A stretch of DNA of 36,094 bases, from positions 1 through 36,094 of the forward strand of contig CAYUNT010000018.1 in assembly GCA_964446285.1 (NCBI GenBank), in the 5' to 3' direction. This DNA comes from CAYUNT01 sp964446285 (GTDB lineage: Bacteria > Sumerlaeota > Sumerlaeia > SLMS01 > CAYUNT01). Shown piece after piece: positions 8,258-15,812 of the stretch (position 1 is its first letter; the number at the start of each line of letters is the position of its first letter). The translations under genes and the position numbers were made by a program. Under the pieces are notes generated by a model, which saw nothing but the letters and a program-made list of their open reading frames with translations, ran no database searches and was not told where the DNA came from.

Positions 8258-9118
8258 TCATGCCTCCGCGAGCAGTATGCGGATGAGGCGGCGGCAGAGG
8301 ACGGCGGTCATTTCGCGCCGGTATTCGGCCGAGGCGCGCACGTCGCTGATCGGGCGGATTGCGGCAAGCGCCCGCGCCGCCACTCGTTCGGCGACGTCGT
8401 CCGCCTTCAAGCCGTTCGCGCCGGGCGGGCAGACGCCTTCCAATCCCGGCACAAGGATTGGCGTCGGCGCGGCGCTCCCGATGGCCACGCGGATTTCGCC
8501 GCTCGCCGGGTCGAACGCCCCCGCCGCGTTGAGCAGCGCCAAGTCGTGTCCGCGGATGCGCTGGAGTTTCTGGAACGCCGTCCGCAGTCCGGCCGGAGTG
8601 GGCAGGATCACAACGCCGGTCGCGATTTCGCCTTTTTTGAGCACGGTTTTTTTGACGCCGCAGATAAAGTCGCGCGCAGGAATTTCTCTCGCGCCGCCTT
8701 TTGCGTCCGCGATCCGCACGCCCGCGCCCAGCACCAGCAGCACCGGCGCGGAATCGGCGCACGGCGAGGCGTTGGCCAGATTTCCCACGAGCGTCGCGCG
8801 GTTGCGCACCTGCATCGACCCCACCTGCGCCGCCGCCTGGCAGAGCGCCGGATAACGTTTGCGAAGGCGCGTGTCTTCCGCCACCTGCTGCATCGTCACG
8901 CACGCGCCGATCTCGAATCCGCCTCCGGGCAGCGCGCGAATTTCGTTCAGTTCGGGAATGCGCTTGATGTCCACAAGCAGGTCGATTTCTCGCCCGAGGC
9001 GCACGTCCACCACAAGGTCCGTGCCGCCGCCGAGCACTGCCGTCCGGCCCGATTCCCCGGCGAGCAGCGCGCACGCCTCCGCCACGCTTCCAGGCGTTTC
9101 ATAACGGGAAATGCCCAT
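8258..9118 (-). CDS. FAD-binding subunit of molybdenum hydroxylase (CoxM/XdhB type)
   Basis: A 286-residue protein of the CO dehydrogenase flavoprotein family, the usual length for a separate FAD subunit. Family signatures are AVLGGGTDLVVDVR near residues 27-40 (FAD pyrophosphate loop) and VRNRATLVGNLANASPCADSAP near 103-124, the second FAD-binding motif. The C-terminal CO_deh_flav_C region follows. It should pass electrons from the 2Fe-2S clusters of the Moco subunit (4297-7191) to an acceptor. The start is the ATG at 9118, preceded by AGGAG at good spacing; a longer frame to 9211 lacks family similarity. It is first in the hydroxylase operon, but two low-GC genes now separate it from its partner. 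Confidence 0.88.
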   Translation of the reverse strand: MGISRYETPGSVAEACALLAGESGRTAVLGGGTDLVVDVRLGREIDLLVDIKRIPELNEIRALPGGGFEIGACVTMQQVAEDTRLRKRYPALCQAAAQVGSMQVRNRATLVGNLANASPCADSAPVLLVLGAGVRIADAKGGAREIPARDFICGVKKTVLKKGEIATGVVILPTPAGLRTAFQKLQRIRGHDLALLNAAGAFDPASGEIRVAIGSAAPTPILVPGLEGVCPPGANGLKADDVAERVAARALAAIRPISDVRASAEYRREMTAVLCRRLIRILLAEA

Positions 9119-9297
9119 CTTCCAGGCTCCTGTTCGCGATTTCCTCTCTTCCCGATCCAGCCCGCCTTCCGCAGCCGCCTCGAGAAAACACTCCCCATCC
9201 TTCCAATCCAAACAGGCTATTCAATGTGTAAATTGCGGGCAAGTCCAACCATGGATCTTTTGGCCAAGGAGAGCCTATTATCTCTGGCGCCCCCGGC

Positions 9298-10161
9298 CTA
9301 AGAAGAAGCGGATTCGCGTTCCCACAAATGATTGACGGGACCGATGCCCGCGCCGAGCGGTTTGGCGTGGCGCAGCGCCCCTTCCAAATAGGCCCGTCCA
9401 CGTTCGACGGCGTTTTCGGGACTGTCGCCTAGCGCCAGCCGCGCCGCAATCGCCGCCGAAAGCGTGCATCCGGTTCCATGCGTGTGGCGCGAATCCACGC
9501 GGTGCGAGCAGAACGTCTGCGCAGCGCCATTGGGGCCGACCAGCAAATCCGCGACGGTCGGCGCGCCTTCCTCGACGTGTCCGCCCTTCAGCAAAACGTA
9601 GCGCGGTCCAAGCGCCTGGATTTTTCGCGCGGCGGATTCCATTTGCGCCACGTTTTCCACCGGCTGTTCCGCTAAAATGGCCGCTTCGTGCGCGTTTGGG
9701 GTTACGATCAGCGCCAGCGGCAGCAACTCCGTTACGAGCGTGGCAATCGCGTCCGCCCGCAACAACCGGTGCCCCGATTTCGCTACCATCACCGGGTCCA
9801 CGACGAGGCGTTCGACCTTGTAGGTTTTCACCGCGCGCGCCACTTCCTGGATCGCGGCGGGAGCGGAGAGCATTCCTGTTTTCGCCGCGTCGCAGCCGAT
9901 GTCGCCCAAGACAGCGTCCAGTTGTTTGCGGATGAATTCCGGCTCGATTTCGAGGATTCCCTGCACGCCAAGCGTGTTTTGCGCAGTAAGGGCGGCGATC
10001 ACCGACATCCCATACGCGCCGCACGAATGAAACGTTTTCAAATCCGCCTGGATGCCCGCGCCGCCGCCGCTGTCCGATCCGGCGATTGTGAGCACCCGCG
10101 GATACGAAGATAGCCGCGGAGAGGAGGCGGAAAAATTGGCGGATACTGCATCCGGCTTCAT
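9298..10161 (-). CDS. thiD: Hydroxymethylpyrimidine/phosphomethylpyrimidine kinase
   Basis: A 287-residue ribokinase-fold kinase. It carries out the two phosphorylations of 4-amino-5-hydroxymethyl-2-methylpyrimidine in thiamine biosynthesis or salvage. Visible motifs are the N-terminal TIAGSDSGGGAGIQADLKTF (about 25-44), the DPVMVAKSG segment in the middle, and the anion-hole/catalytic HTHGTGCTLSAAIAARL with GTGC at 229-232. Length and motif order are typical of ThiD. The ATG at 10161 has AAGGGG seven bases upstream. No other thiamine gene is in the window and no TPP riboswitch was seen in the short upstream gap. It is separated by about 180 bases from the hydroxylase FAD gene downstream, so it is probably not part of that function. 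Confidence 0.92.
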   Translation of the reverse strand: MKPDAVSANFSASSPRLSSYPRVLTIAGSDSGGGAGIQADLKTFHSCGAYGMSVIAALTAQNTLGVQGILEIEPEFIRKQLDAVLGDIGCDAAKTGMLSAPAAIQEVARAVKTYKVERLVVDPVMVAKSGHRLLRADAIATLVTELLPLALIVTPNAHEAAILAEQPVENVAQMESAARKIQALGPRYVLLKGGHVEEGAPTVADLLVGPNGAAQTFCSHRVDSRHTHGTGCTLSAAIAARLALGDSPENAVERGRAYLEGALRHAKPLGAGIGPVNHLWERESASS

Positions 10162-10218
10162 TTATTATCCCCTTCATGAGGAGCCAATGGCAAATCCAAG
10201 CGCGTCTTATATTTCATT

Positions 10219-10254
10219 GGTCCCATAGGTCCTATCGGTCCTATACGTCCTATT
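10219..10254. repeat. 9-bp phased tandem repeat, four units (tract 1)
   Basis: Four consecutive 9-base units: GGTCCCATA, GGTCCTATC, GGTCCTATA, CGTCCTATT. The tract lies in the gap between thiD and the amidohydrolase gene. Tracts with the same period and consensus occur at 28139-28174 and, in reverse orientation, inside the photolyase gene at 32265-32300. Confidence 0.8.
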
Positions 10255-10267
10255 CTTCAGGCAGGAT

Positions 10268-11920
10268 TCAGCCGCGGATTTCGTCTTCACCGTGCACCCA
10301 CTCGCCGTCGATCATCGTGGCCGTCACCCGCAGGGCGATCAGTTGCTCTGGCGTTGCGCTATATGGGTCCGCGCCAAGCACGGCCAGATCGGCCCGCTTG
10401 CCCGGGGATAGCGCCCCGCGGTCGTTTTCGTCCAGTGTGATTTCCGGCCCGGCCAGGCAATAGGCCCGAAGCGCCTCGTCCATCGTCACGGCCTCTTCCA
10501 TATTCCATCCCGCTTTGGGCAGGCCCTCGGCGTCGCGGCGCCACACAGCGGCGCACAATCCGCTTCCAATATGGACTGTTTCCACGGGCGCGTCGGACCC
10601 AAAGGCAAGCCTCGCCCCGGCGCGCGCCAGCGAACGCAGCGCGTAGGTGTGCATCGAGCGTTCCGGCCCGAGGAATCGATCCGCCGCCCGCCAATCGCCA
10701 AACAAATGCACGGGCTGCATACAGGCGGAAATCCCGAGGCGTCCGATCCGCGCGAAATCCGCCGCGTCCACCGTCTGGCAATGCTCGATGCGGTTGCGCA
10801 GACGCGCGCGGTCGCCCGGACGATCGGCAAGCGCCGCCGCCGCCGCTTCGTAGGCGTCCACAACGTCGCGAATGGCGCGGTCGCCGATCGCGTGGATGGC
10901 GCAACTCAATCCATTGGTGTTTGCCTTGCGCACCGCCTCGCGCAGTTCCTCGCCGCACGTGACCGGAATGCCAGTGTTGTCCGGTTCGCCCACGAGCGGC
11001 GCGAGCATCCATGCTGTGCGCCCGCCGAGCGAGCCATCCACAAACATCTTGATGCCCTGAAACGACAGGCGCGCATCGCCCAGCCCCGAGCGGATTCCGG
11101 CCTGGATGGCGCTGTCCATCGCTGAACGCGGCAGGTAATACGCAATGCGAAGCCCAAGCTCGCCGTGTGCCCGCGCCTCTTGCATCACGCGGAAAAACTC
11201 GACCGGTTCCACAGCGTGGACAGCCACAATCCCCTGTTCATGCGCGGCGCGCGTGGCGCGGTCGAGGGCGCGGCGCAGCGCCGGGCGGTCTGGCGCCTGG
11301 ATCGCGCGATCGAGCAGCCCGATGGCGTTTTCCTTGAGAATCCCCGTGGGCGCGCCGGTTTGCGGATCGCGGTCCACGCGCCCCCCCGGCGGATCGGGCG
11401 TGGCGGCGGTGATTTCCGCGGCCCGCAGCGCCGCCGAATTCACCCAGGCCAGGTGCCCGCACTTGCTGTGGAGCACGACGGGCGTCGCGGGGAAATGCTC
11501 ATCGAGCGGCGCGGCGCCCGCGGGCAGAGTCGCCGTGCGCCAGTTGTTGTGCGACCATCCCTGGCCGATAATCCATTCGCCCGGGGCGGGAGGTTCCTTC
11601 GCCACATGGGCGCGGAGCAGTTCAACCGCCTCCTCGGCCGAACGCGACGGGCCGAGTTCGGCGCGCCCGAGCGAGATGCCCCAATCGATCAGATGGATGT
11701 GCGAATCCGTGAATCCCGGGAACACGGTCCGCCCGCCCAAATTCACTACGTCGATGAGCGAGTCAGGAATCCAGAGATCGGGATACGGCTCTTCGAAAAC
11801 CGCCGCAATGCGTTCGTTCGCGACAAGAATCGAGCGCGCGCGCGGCTGGCGCGGATCGAGTGTGTGGATGTCTCCGTTTGTCAGCAATCGCCAGGCGGGA
11901 TGGGAAAGAGAAGATGTCAT
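10268..11920 (-). CDS. Amidohydrolase family protein (YtcJ-like, amidohydrolase_3)
   Basis: A 550-residue metal-dependent hydrolase of the urease/dihydroorotase superfamily. The metal-binding H-x-H of strand 1 is DSHIHL (H74, H76). Further signatures are HAIGDRAIRD, RIEHCQ and the late FGSDAPVE aspartate, in the order seen in YtcJ/exoenzyme-regulatory proteins. The C-terminal LSPGKRADLAVL closes the beta-sandwich domain. I prefer the ATG at 11920, since the frame upstream to 12031 runs toward a palindromic repeat and lacks family similarity; no strong ribosome-binding site supports either start. The substrate is unknown for this family. Position near a molybdenum hydroxylase allows, but does not prove, a role in opening a hydroxylated ring. 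Confidence 0.85.
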   Translation of the reverse strand: MTSSLSHPAWRLLTNGDIHTLDPRQPRARSILVANERIAAVFEEPYPDLWIPDSLIDVVNLGGRTVFPGFTDSHIHLIDWGISLGRAELGPSRSAEEAVELLRAHVAKEPPAPGEWIIGQGWSHNNWRTATLPAGAAPLDEHFPATPVVLHSKCGHLAWVNSAALRAAEITAATPDPPGGRVDRDPQTGAPTGILKENAIGLLDRAIQAPDRPALRRALDRATRAAHEQGIVAVHAVEPVEFFRVMQEARAHGELGLRIAYYLPRSAMDSAIQAGIRSGLGDARLSFQGIKMFVDGSLGGRTAWMLAPLVGEPDNTGIPVTCGEELREAVRKANTNGLSCAIHAIGDRAIRDVVDAYEAAAAALADRPGDRARLRNRIEHCQTVDAADFARIGRLGISACMQPVHLFGDWRAADRFLGPERSMHTYALRSLARAGARLAFGSDAPVETVHIGSGLCAAVWRRDAEGLPKAGWNMEEAVTMDEALRAYCLAGPEITLDENDRGALSPGKRADLAVLGADPYSATPEQLIALRVTATMIDGEWVHGEDEIRG

Positions 11921-12024
11921 GCGGGGAGGGGTCCTATGTGGAAGGATGGTGGAACGAGAAGAATGTGGAATACCTCTCTGGAAATGGTTTGAAGTGTCGT
12001 TTCCCTCATCGGACTTTCTAATTT

Positions 12025-12182
12025 CTATCATTCGCCGCGCGATTTATCGCGGGGCAGGCAAACAAGCCACGAACCTTGAACCGTTTCAACGGTTTGTCTT
12101 TCGCCAGTGCCTAAACCGTTGAAACGGTTCTTGAATAAATTCTCCTCGCAATCCCCGCGATAAATCGCGCGGCGAATGATAG
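12025..12182. repeat. REP-like nested palindromic element A
   Basis: A 158-base element with perfect 30-base inverted ends (12025-12054 and 12153-12182, beginning CTATCATTCGCCGCGCGATT). Inside is a second perfect 18-base inverted pair (12078-12095, GAACCGTTTCAACGGTTT, and 12113-12130). Each arm also folds on itself (CGCGATAAATCGCG; AACCGTT-TC-AACGGTT). It shares its outer ends and right flank (CGAATGATAGNAGAATCT) with element B at 13902-14021. The two bracket the glycosyltransferase gene at 12230-13849. This is typical of REP/BIME-like non-autonomous elements moved by RAYT transposases. Confidence 0.88.
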
Positions 12183-12229
12183 CAGAATCTTCGGATGCCC
12201 GGCGTCACTTTGGACAACTCCTGGAAATT

Positions 12230-13849
12230 TCACGGAATCTGAAAATCGGAGGTTGGAGAAGGGGCGCCTTTCGAGCCAGCGGAGGCATCAGGCGCGCTGT
12301 TGGGATTGGCAGATTCAGCCGGTTTGACCGCCTCGGCCAGGACGAGTCTCGCGCTGGGGGCGGAGTGCGTCAGAGGTTTTAATGCGGGCAAGGCCCCCGA
12401 GGCGTCATAAGCATCCAGGACCTTTTGCTCCAAAAGCAGCAAACTGCCTGGATTATCGGCCAGATGCGTCCGAATTTCCTTCTGATTGTAAAGAACCGGG
12501 ACAGGGTGGGGCGAAGCGAGATAGAAGAAAACATGGGGCCGTGCGGCGCTGCGGTGGATGGCCAGCGCCCTTCCGTGTTGCATGGCTTGGCGCGTGGCTT
12601 CCGCCACCGCCCGCACAGACTTTTTGCTGTTTTGGCGCAATTCCCAAAATGGCAAGGCAATCCATATCACCCCGGCGCACAAGGCCAGCCCCGCCCAAAT
12701 CCAGCGCAGGCGCTCCGGGCGCAGGCGTTCTGGGCGAATCTGCGGCGCGTCCGGTTCGCCTTGTTTTTCCGCGCCTTCGTCAAAATCGCCCGCCCAAAGG
12801 ACAATTGCCCAGGCCAGCAACATGCTGACAAGTGGCGCGGCGCATATCATGTATTCCGTTTCCTTCGCCGGAATCAGCGAGAGAACGACAATGCTCCCCG
12901 CCGCGCCCGTCCAGAGGAAGTGGAAATCCAGCGGGTTGCGCCCGGCGATCCGCCGGAACTTTTTTGTGAATAGCGCTGGATAAGCCGCGCACCACGGAAT
13001 CCAGCAGGCCACAAGCCTTTCGATATAATACCAGACCGGACCGGAATTGATCTCGGTGGCTTTTGCGCGCAAAAGGAGTTCCTGTTTCCAGACGGCCACC
13101 GCCGCTTCCGCGCCGAGCGAATGAATCGCCGCCCCTGCCCAGGCGGCCAGCGGCAAAATGGAACACACCATCGCCACCCACCACGACCATCGCAGGAGCC
13201 ATCGCCCTTGTCGAAGCATGACTGCGGTCCCGATCCACGCGGGCAGCAAAAACACATAGGAAACGGGAAATTTATACAGATGTGCGAGGGCCAGAAATGC
13301 CCCGCCCAATAGAATCGACCGGTCCGCCGCGCGCGCCTCGCCCTGGCGCAGGTGGCGAAAGCCGTCCCACCACGCCGCCAGCGCCGCCAGCGTGAAAAAC
13401 GCCAGCGCAATGTCGAGTTCGCACTCGCGGGCCTTGACGAAAACCACATAATTCACCGCGGTAATCGCTCCGGCCAGCAGGGCCACGCGCTGGCCCCCCG
13501 CCATCCGCCGCCCCCACGCAAATACGAGCAAAACCATCCCGACGCCGAGAATCGCCGAAGGCAGCCGCGCCGCCCATTCCTTCAGTCCGAATACCGAAAA
13601 CAGCCCCGCCACTTCCCAGTAGAGAAGAGGCGGCTTTTTCAGATACGGCTTTCCGTTGAGATGCGGCACGATCCAGTCGCCCGTCCGCAACATCTCCTGC
13701 GACGCATGAACCCGCTGGCCTTCGTTGACGTCGAGAACCTCGCGGCGTCCCAGGCCCGGAAAGAAAATCAAAGCGGAAAAAAGCGCGAGAACAAAGGCTC
13801 CGTGGCGCGCGTCCGCGAGAATGGCGGAACTCGAAAACATACGGCGCAT
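12230..13849 (-). CDS. ArnT/PMT-like membrane glycosyltransferase
   Basis: A 539-residue polytopic membrane protein of the GT-C superfamily (GT39/GT83). The first periplasmic loop carries the typical acidic signature DVNEGQRVHASQEMLRTGDW, followed by VPHLNGKPYLKKPPLLYW and a conserved WAARLPSAI, close to ArnT. About ten hydrophobic helices follow to about residue 400. The C-terminal about 140 residues are soluble and end in a Pro/Ser/Ala-rich tail. ArnT-type enzymes move a sugar from undecaprenyl phosphate to a lipid or protein at the periplasmic face; donor and acceptor here are not predictable. There is a duplicated RPERLRPERLR segment in the linker before the last helix. The start is the ATG at 13849, with a second ATG at 13840. 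The gene is flanked on both sides by REP-like elements. Confidence 0.85.
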   Translation of the reverse strand: MRRMFSSSAILADARHGAFVLALFSALIFFPGLGRREVLDVNEGQRVHASQEMLRTGDWIVPHLNGKPYLKKPPLLYWEVAGLFSVFGLKEWAARLPSAILGVGMVLLVFAWGRRMAGGQRVALLAGAITAVNYVVFVKARECELDIALAFFTLAALAAWWDGFRHLRQGEARAADRSILLGGAFLALAHLYKFPVSYVFLLPAWIGTAVMLRQGRWLLRWSWWVAMVCSILPLAAWAGAAIHSLGAEAAVAVWKQELLLRAKATEINSGPVWYYIERLVACWIPWCAAYPALFTKKFRRIAGRNPLDFHFLWTGAAGSIVVLSLIPAKETEYMICAAPLVSMLLAWAIVLWAGDFDEGAEKQGEPDAPQIRPERLRPERLRWIWAGLALCAGVIWIALPFWELRQNSKKSVRAVAEATRQAMQHGRALAIHRSAARPHVFFYLASPHPVPVLYNQKEIRTHLADNPGSLLLLEQKVLDAYDASGALPALKPLTHSAPSARLVLAEAVKPAESANPNSAPDASAGSKGAPSPTSDFQIP

Positions 13850-13901
13850 CGCTTCTTGCTAATCCTTGCGTATTATATCTAATACGGCGAGTCGTATCCA
13901 T

Positions 13902-14021
13902 TATCATTCGCCCCGCGATTCATCGCGGGGTTCCATCGGCGCAAAAACAAAAACTGTTGAAACAGTTGAAAAATAGCTTTTTTGCCGATGGCGCCCGGAT
14001 TGAAATCCGGGCCGAATGATA
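13902..14021. repeat. REP-like nested palindromic element B
   Basis: Outer ends TATCATTCG (13902-13910) and CGAATGATA (14013-14021). Inside, in order: a perfect hairpin CCCCGCGATTCATCGCGGGG (13911-13930); a near-inverted pair CCATCGGCGCAAAAA and TTTTTGCCGATGG; a hairpin AACTGTT-GA-AACAGTT (13952-13967); and a hairpin GCCCGGATTGAAATCCGGGC (13993-14012). It has the same outer ends as element A but different internal palindromes, so the two are a family rather than recent copies. It fills most of the gap between the glycosyltransferase and the glgC-like gene. Confidence 0.85.
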
Positions 14022-14133
14022 GAAGAATCTATTCAAAGCCTCCGTTGGGTGGATTGGGGCGGGTTTGCGCTAAAACTCACCGTATTGGCATTGAGTGGAT
14101 CGGAATTCACAGAATACGAAGACGCGCGCAACT

Positions 14134-15462
14134 TCATTGAATCCGTATAGGCGCCCCCAGGTCCGTGGATGGCGAACGCGGTTCGTCGCCGCAAAGGTTG
14201 CTTCCGGGCAGCACTTGCGCCAGGCCGAGCGTCTCGGTGTCTGTGCCGGGATAGAGCTGGGTGGCCGGAGGCACCTCGAGGCCCGGCGCGATTCGCGATG
14301 TTTTGCCCACAACCACCAACTGGCGATGGCGGCGCGGCAATTCGGGATTGATTCCTTCAGGCTGTTCCGGTCCGGCGCCCACTTGGCATTCCGGGCCGAA
14401 AATCGAATCCTTGTCGCTGATCACGCGCCGCAGACGGGCTTTGCGCCCGACCAGGCATGAATGCATCAGGATGGAATCCTCGACAACGGCGTCTTCCTCG
14501 ATGACCACGCCGGGCGAGATCACGCTGCGCGCCACGCGCCCGTAAATCCGCGCCCCCGGCGACACCAGAGAATCCACCACCTCCGCCGACGGGCTGTAAT
14601 AGGCCGGCGGCATGCTTCCCAGGTCGCGGTCGTCCATGCTTGTCATCAGGTTCCACGCCCCCGGGTCCACAGGGCTTTTTCCGAGCGCCATTTCCATGTG
14701 GACATCATAGTATTCGCCCAAGTCCTCGAGGTAGTTCCAGTAGCCATCGAGTTCGTGGACGTAACACGGCTCCTCTTGGATCAGAGGAGCAATGACATCG
14801 CGCGTAAGGTTGTGATTGCCCGGATTGCGTCCATAATCGAGCAGTTTGCTAACAAGGACGTTGCGGCGGAACAGCGCGATTCCCGTGAAGACATGATCGT
14901 TGGGCGGTGTGGCGGGCTTTTCCGTAAAACTGGTGAGCCGCCCGGTGTCCGGTTCGAATTCCAGATAACCGTATCGAGAAGTGAGGCGCTCGCGCGGCAG
15001 TCGCGTCATCACGAGCGTCATGGCGGCGCCGCTTTTGATGTGCGTCGCGAGGACCTCCCGGTAGTCCATCCGATACACATGCTCGCACGAAAGGATCATC
15101 GCGTGCTCGCCCGAGGACTCCGTCAGGAAATCCAGGTTGCGATACACGCTGTCAGCCGTTCCCTTGAACCACTCCGTGTGTTTGAAGCCGATAAAGGGCG
15201 GCATGAGTTTCAGAACGCGCTCGCCGCCTTCGAAGTCCCACCAGCGGCCCGAACCCACATGCTCGACGAGCGATGACGGCAAATACTGAATGAGCAATCC
15301 GGCGCGCAAAACGCCCGAATTGCACAAATTGGAAAGAACAAAGTCGCAGACGCGGTAATGCCCGGCAAACCCAAGAGCCGCCTTGGCCCGATTGCGGGTC
15401 AGCACGCCAAAGCCCGCCGTATTTCCGCCCGCGAGAACGAGAGCAAGCACTTTGCTTATCAA
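14134..15462 (-). CDS. GlgC-like nucleotidyltransferase with altered active-site motifs
   Basis: A 442-residue homologue of glucose-1-phosphate adenylyltransferase: N-terminal nucleotidyltransferase domain, then a left-handed beta-helix region (VVIEEDAVVEDSILMHSCLVG). Family landmarks are present: RAKAALGFAGHYRVCDF (about 25-41), SLVEHVGSGRWWDF, WFKGTADSVYRNLDFL and FTEKP. Two key signatures depart from the family. The nucleotide-binding GGxGTRL reads GGNTAGFGVL (12-21) and lacks the arginine. The catalytic GDHIY reads CEHVY (126-130), so the metal-binding aspartate is a glutamate. It may be a regulatory or divergent paralogue rather than an active ADP-glucose synthase. The start is TTG at 15462 after GGGGGAA; a GTG at 15450 is the alternative. 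It is divergent from rny. Confidence 0.8.
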   Translation of the reverse strand: MISKVLALVLAGGNTAGFGVLTRNRAKAALGFAGHYRVCDFVLSNLCNSGVLRAGLLIQYLPSSLVEHVGSGRWWDFEGGERVLKLMPPFIGFKHTEWFKGTADSVYRNLDFLTESSGEHAMILSCEHVYRMDYREVLATHIKSGAAMTLVMTRLPRERLTSRYGYLEFEPDTGRLTSFTEKPATPPNDHVFTGIALFRRNVLVSKLLDYGRNPGNHNLTRDVIAPLIQEEPCYVHELDGYWNYLEDLGEYYDVHMEMALGKSPVDPGAWNLMTSMDDRDLGSMPPAYYSPSAEVVDSLVSPGARIYGRVARSVISPGVVIEEDAVVEDSILMHSCLVGRKARLRRVISDKDSIFGPECQVGAGPEQPEGINPELPRRHRQLVVVGKTSRIAPGLEVPPATQLYPGTDTETLGLAQVLPGSNLCGDEPRSPSTDLGAPIRIQ

Positions 15463-15812
15463 GTTACTGCTTCCCCCGGGTAGGATTCCTGCGGGAAACG
15501 CCGGTAAAGAAAAGCCGCGGGGTTTCCCATCTGAATTTCATTTTCGCCGCATTGCCCCGCGCCGTCAATGCGTTCTCGCGCCCTTGCGCGCACTTGATGG
15601 CGGGAGGGGCGGGAGAGGGAGTATTTCCCCGTTCTTCGGCGCGCGTTCAAACCTCTTGACGGTATTAAGGGAGTTCTTTTAGCTTATTCTGTTGAGACGG
15701 ACTTCGGGACAAGGCGGCTAGGGGACGTCTCTGTATCCCGAAGCATTTTAGCACTCTGCCAACCAGGGCGCATAATTGCTGCTACACTCCTGAAAGGAGG
15801 GTTCCTTTTCCA
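15463..15812. promoter_or_regulatory. Divergent intergenic region with candidate rny promoter and structured leader
   Basis: This 350-base gap separates the glgC-like gene (-) from rny (+). TTGACG at 15656-15661 could be a -35 box for rny with a weak -10 (TAGCTT, 15680-15685, spacing 18). Just downstream, GAGACG (15694-15699) can pair with CGTCTC (15726-15731), and CTTCGGGA (15702-15709) with TCCCGAAG (15736-15743). The two pairings interleave, giving a possible pseudoknot in the mRNA leader. A Shine-Dalgarno AAAGGAGG lies at 15793-15800. No RNA family is recognised. The promoter is weakly supported. Confidence 0.35.
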
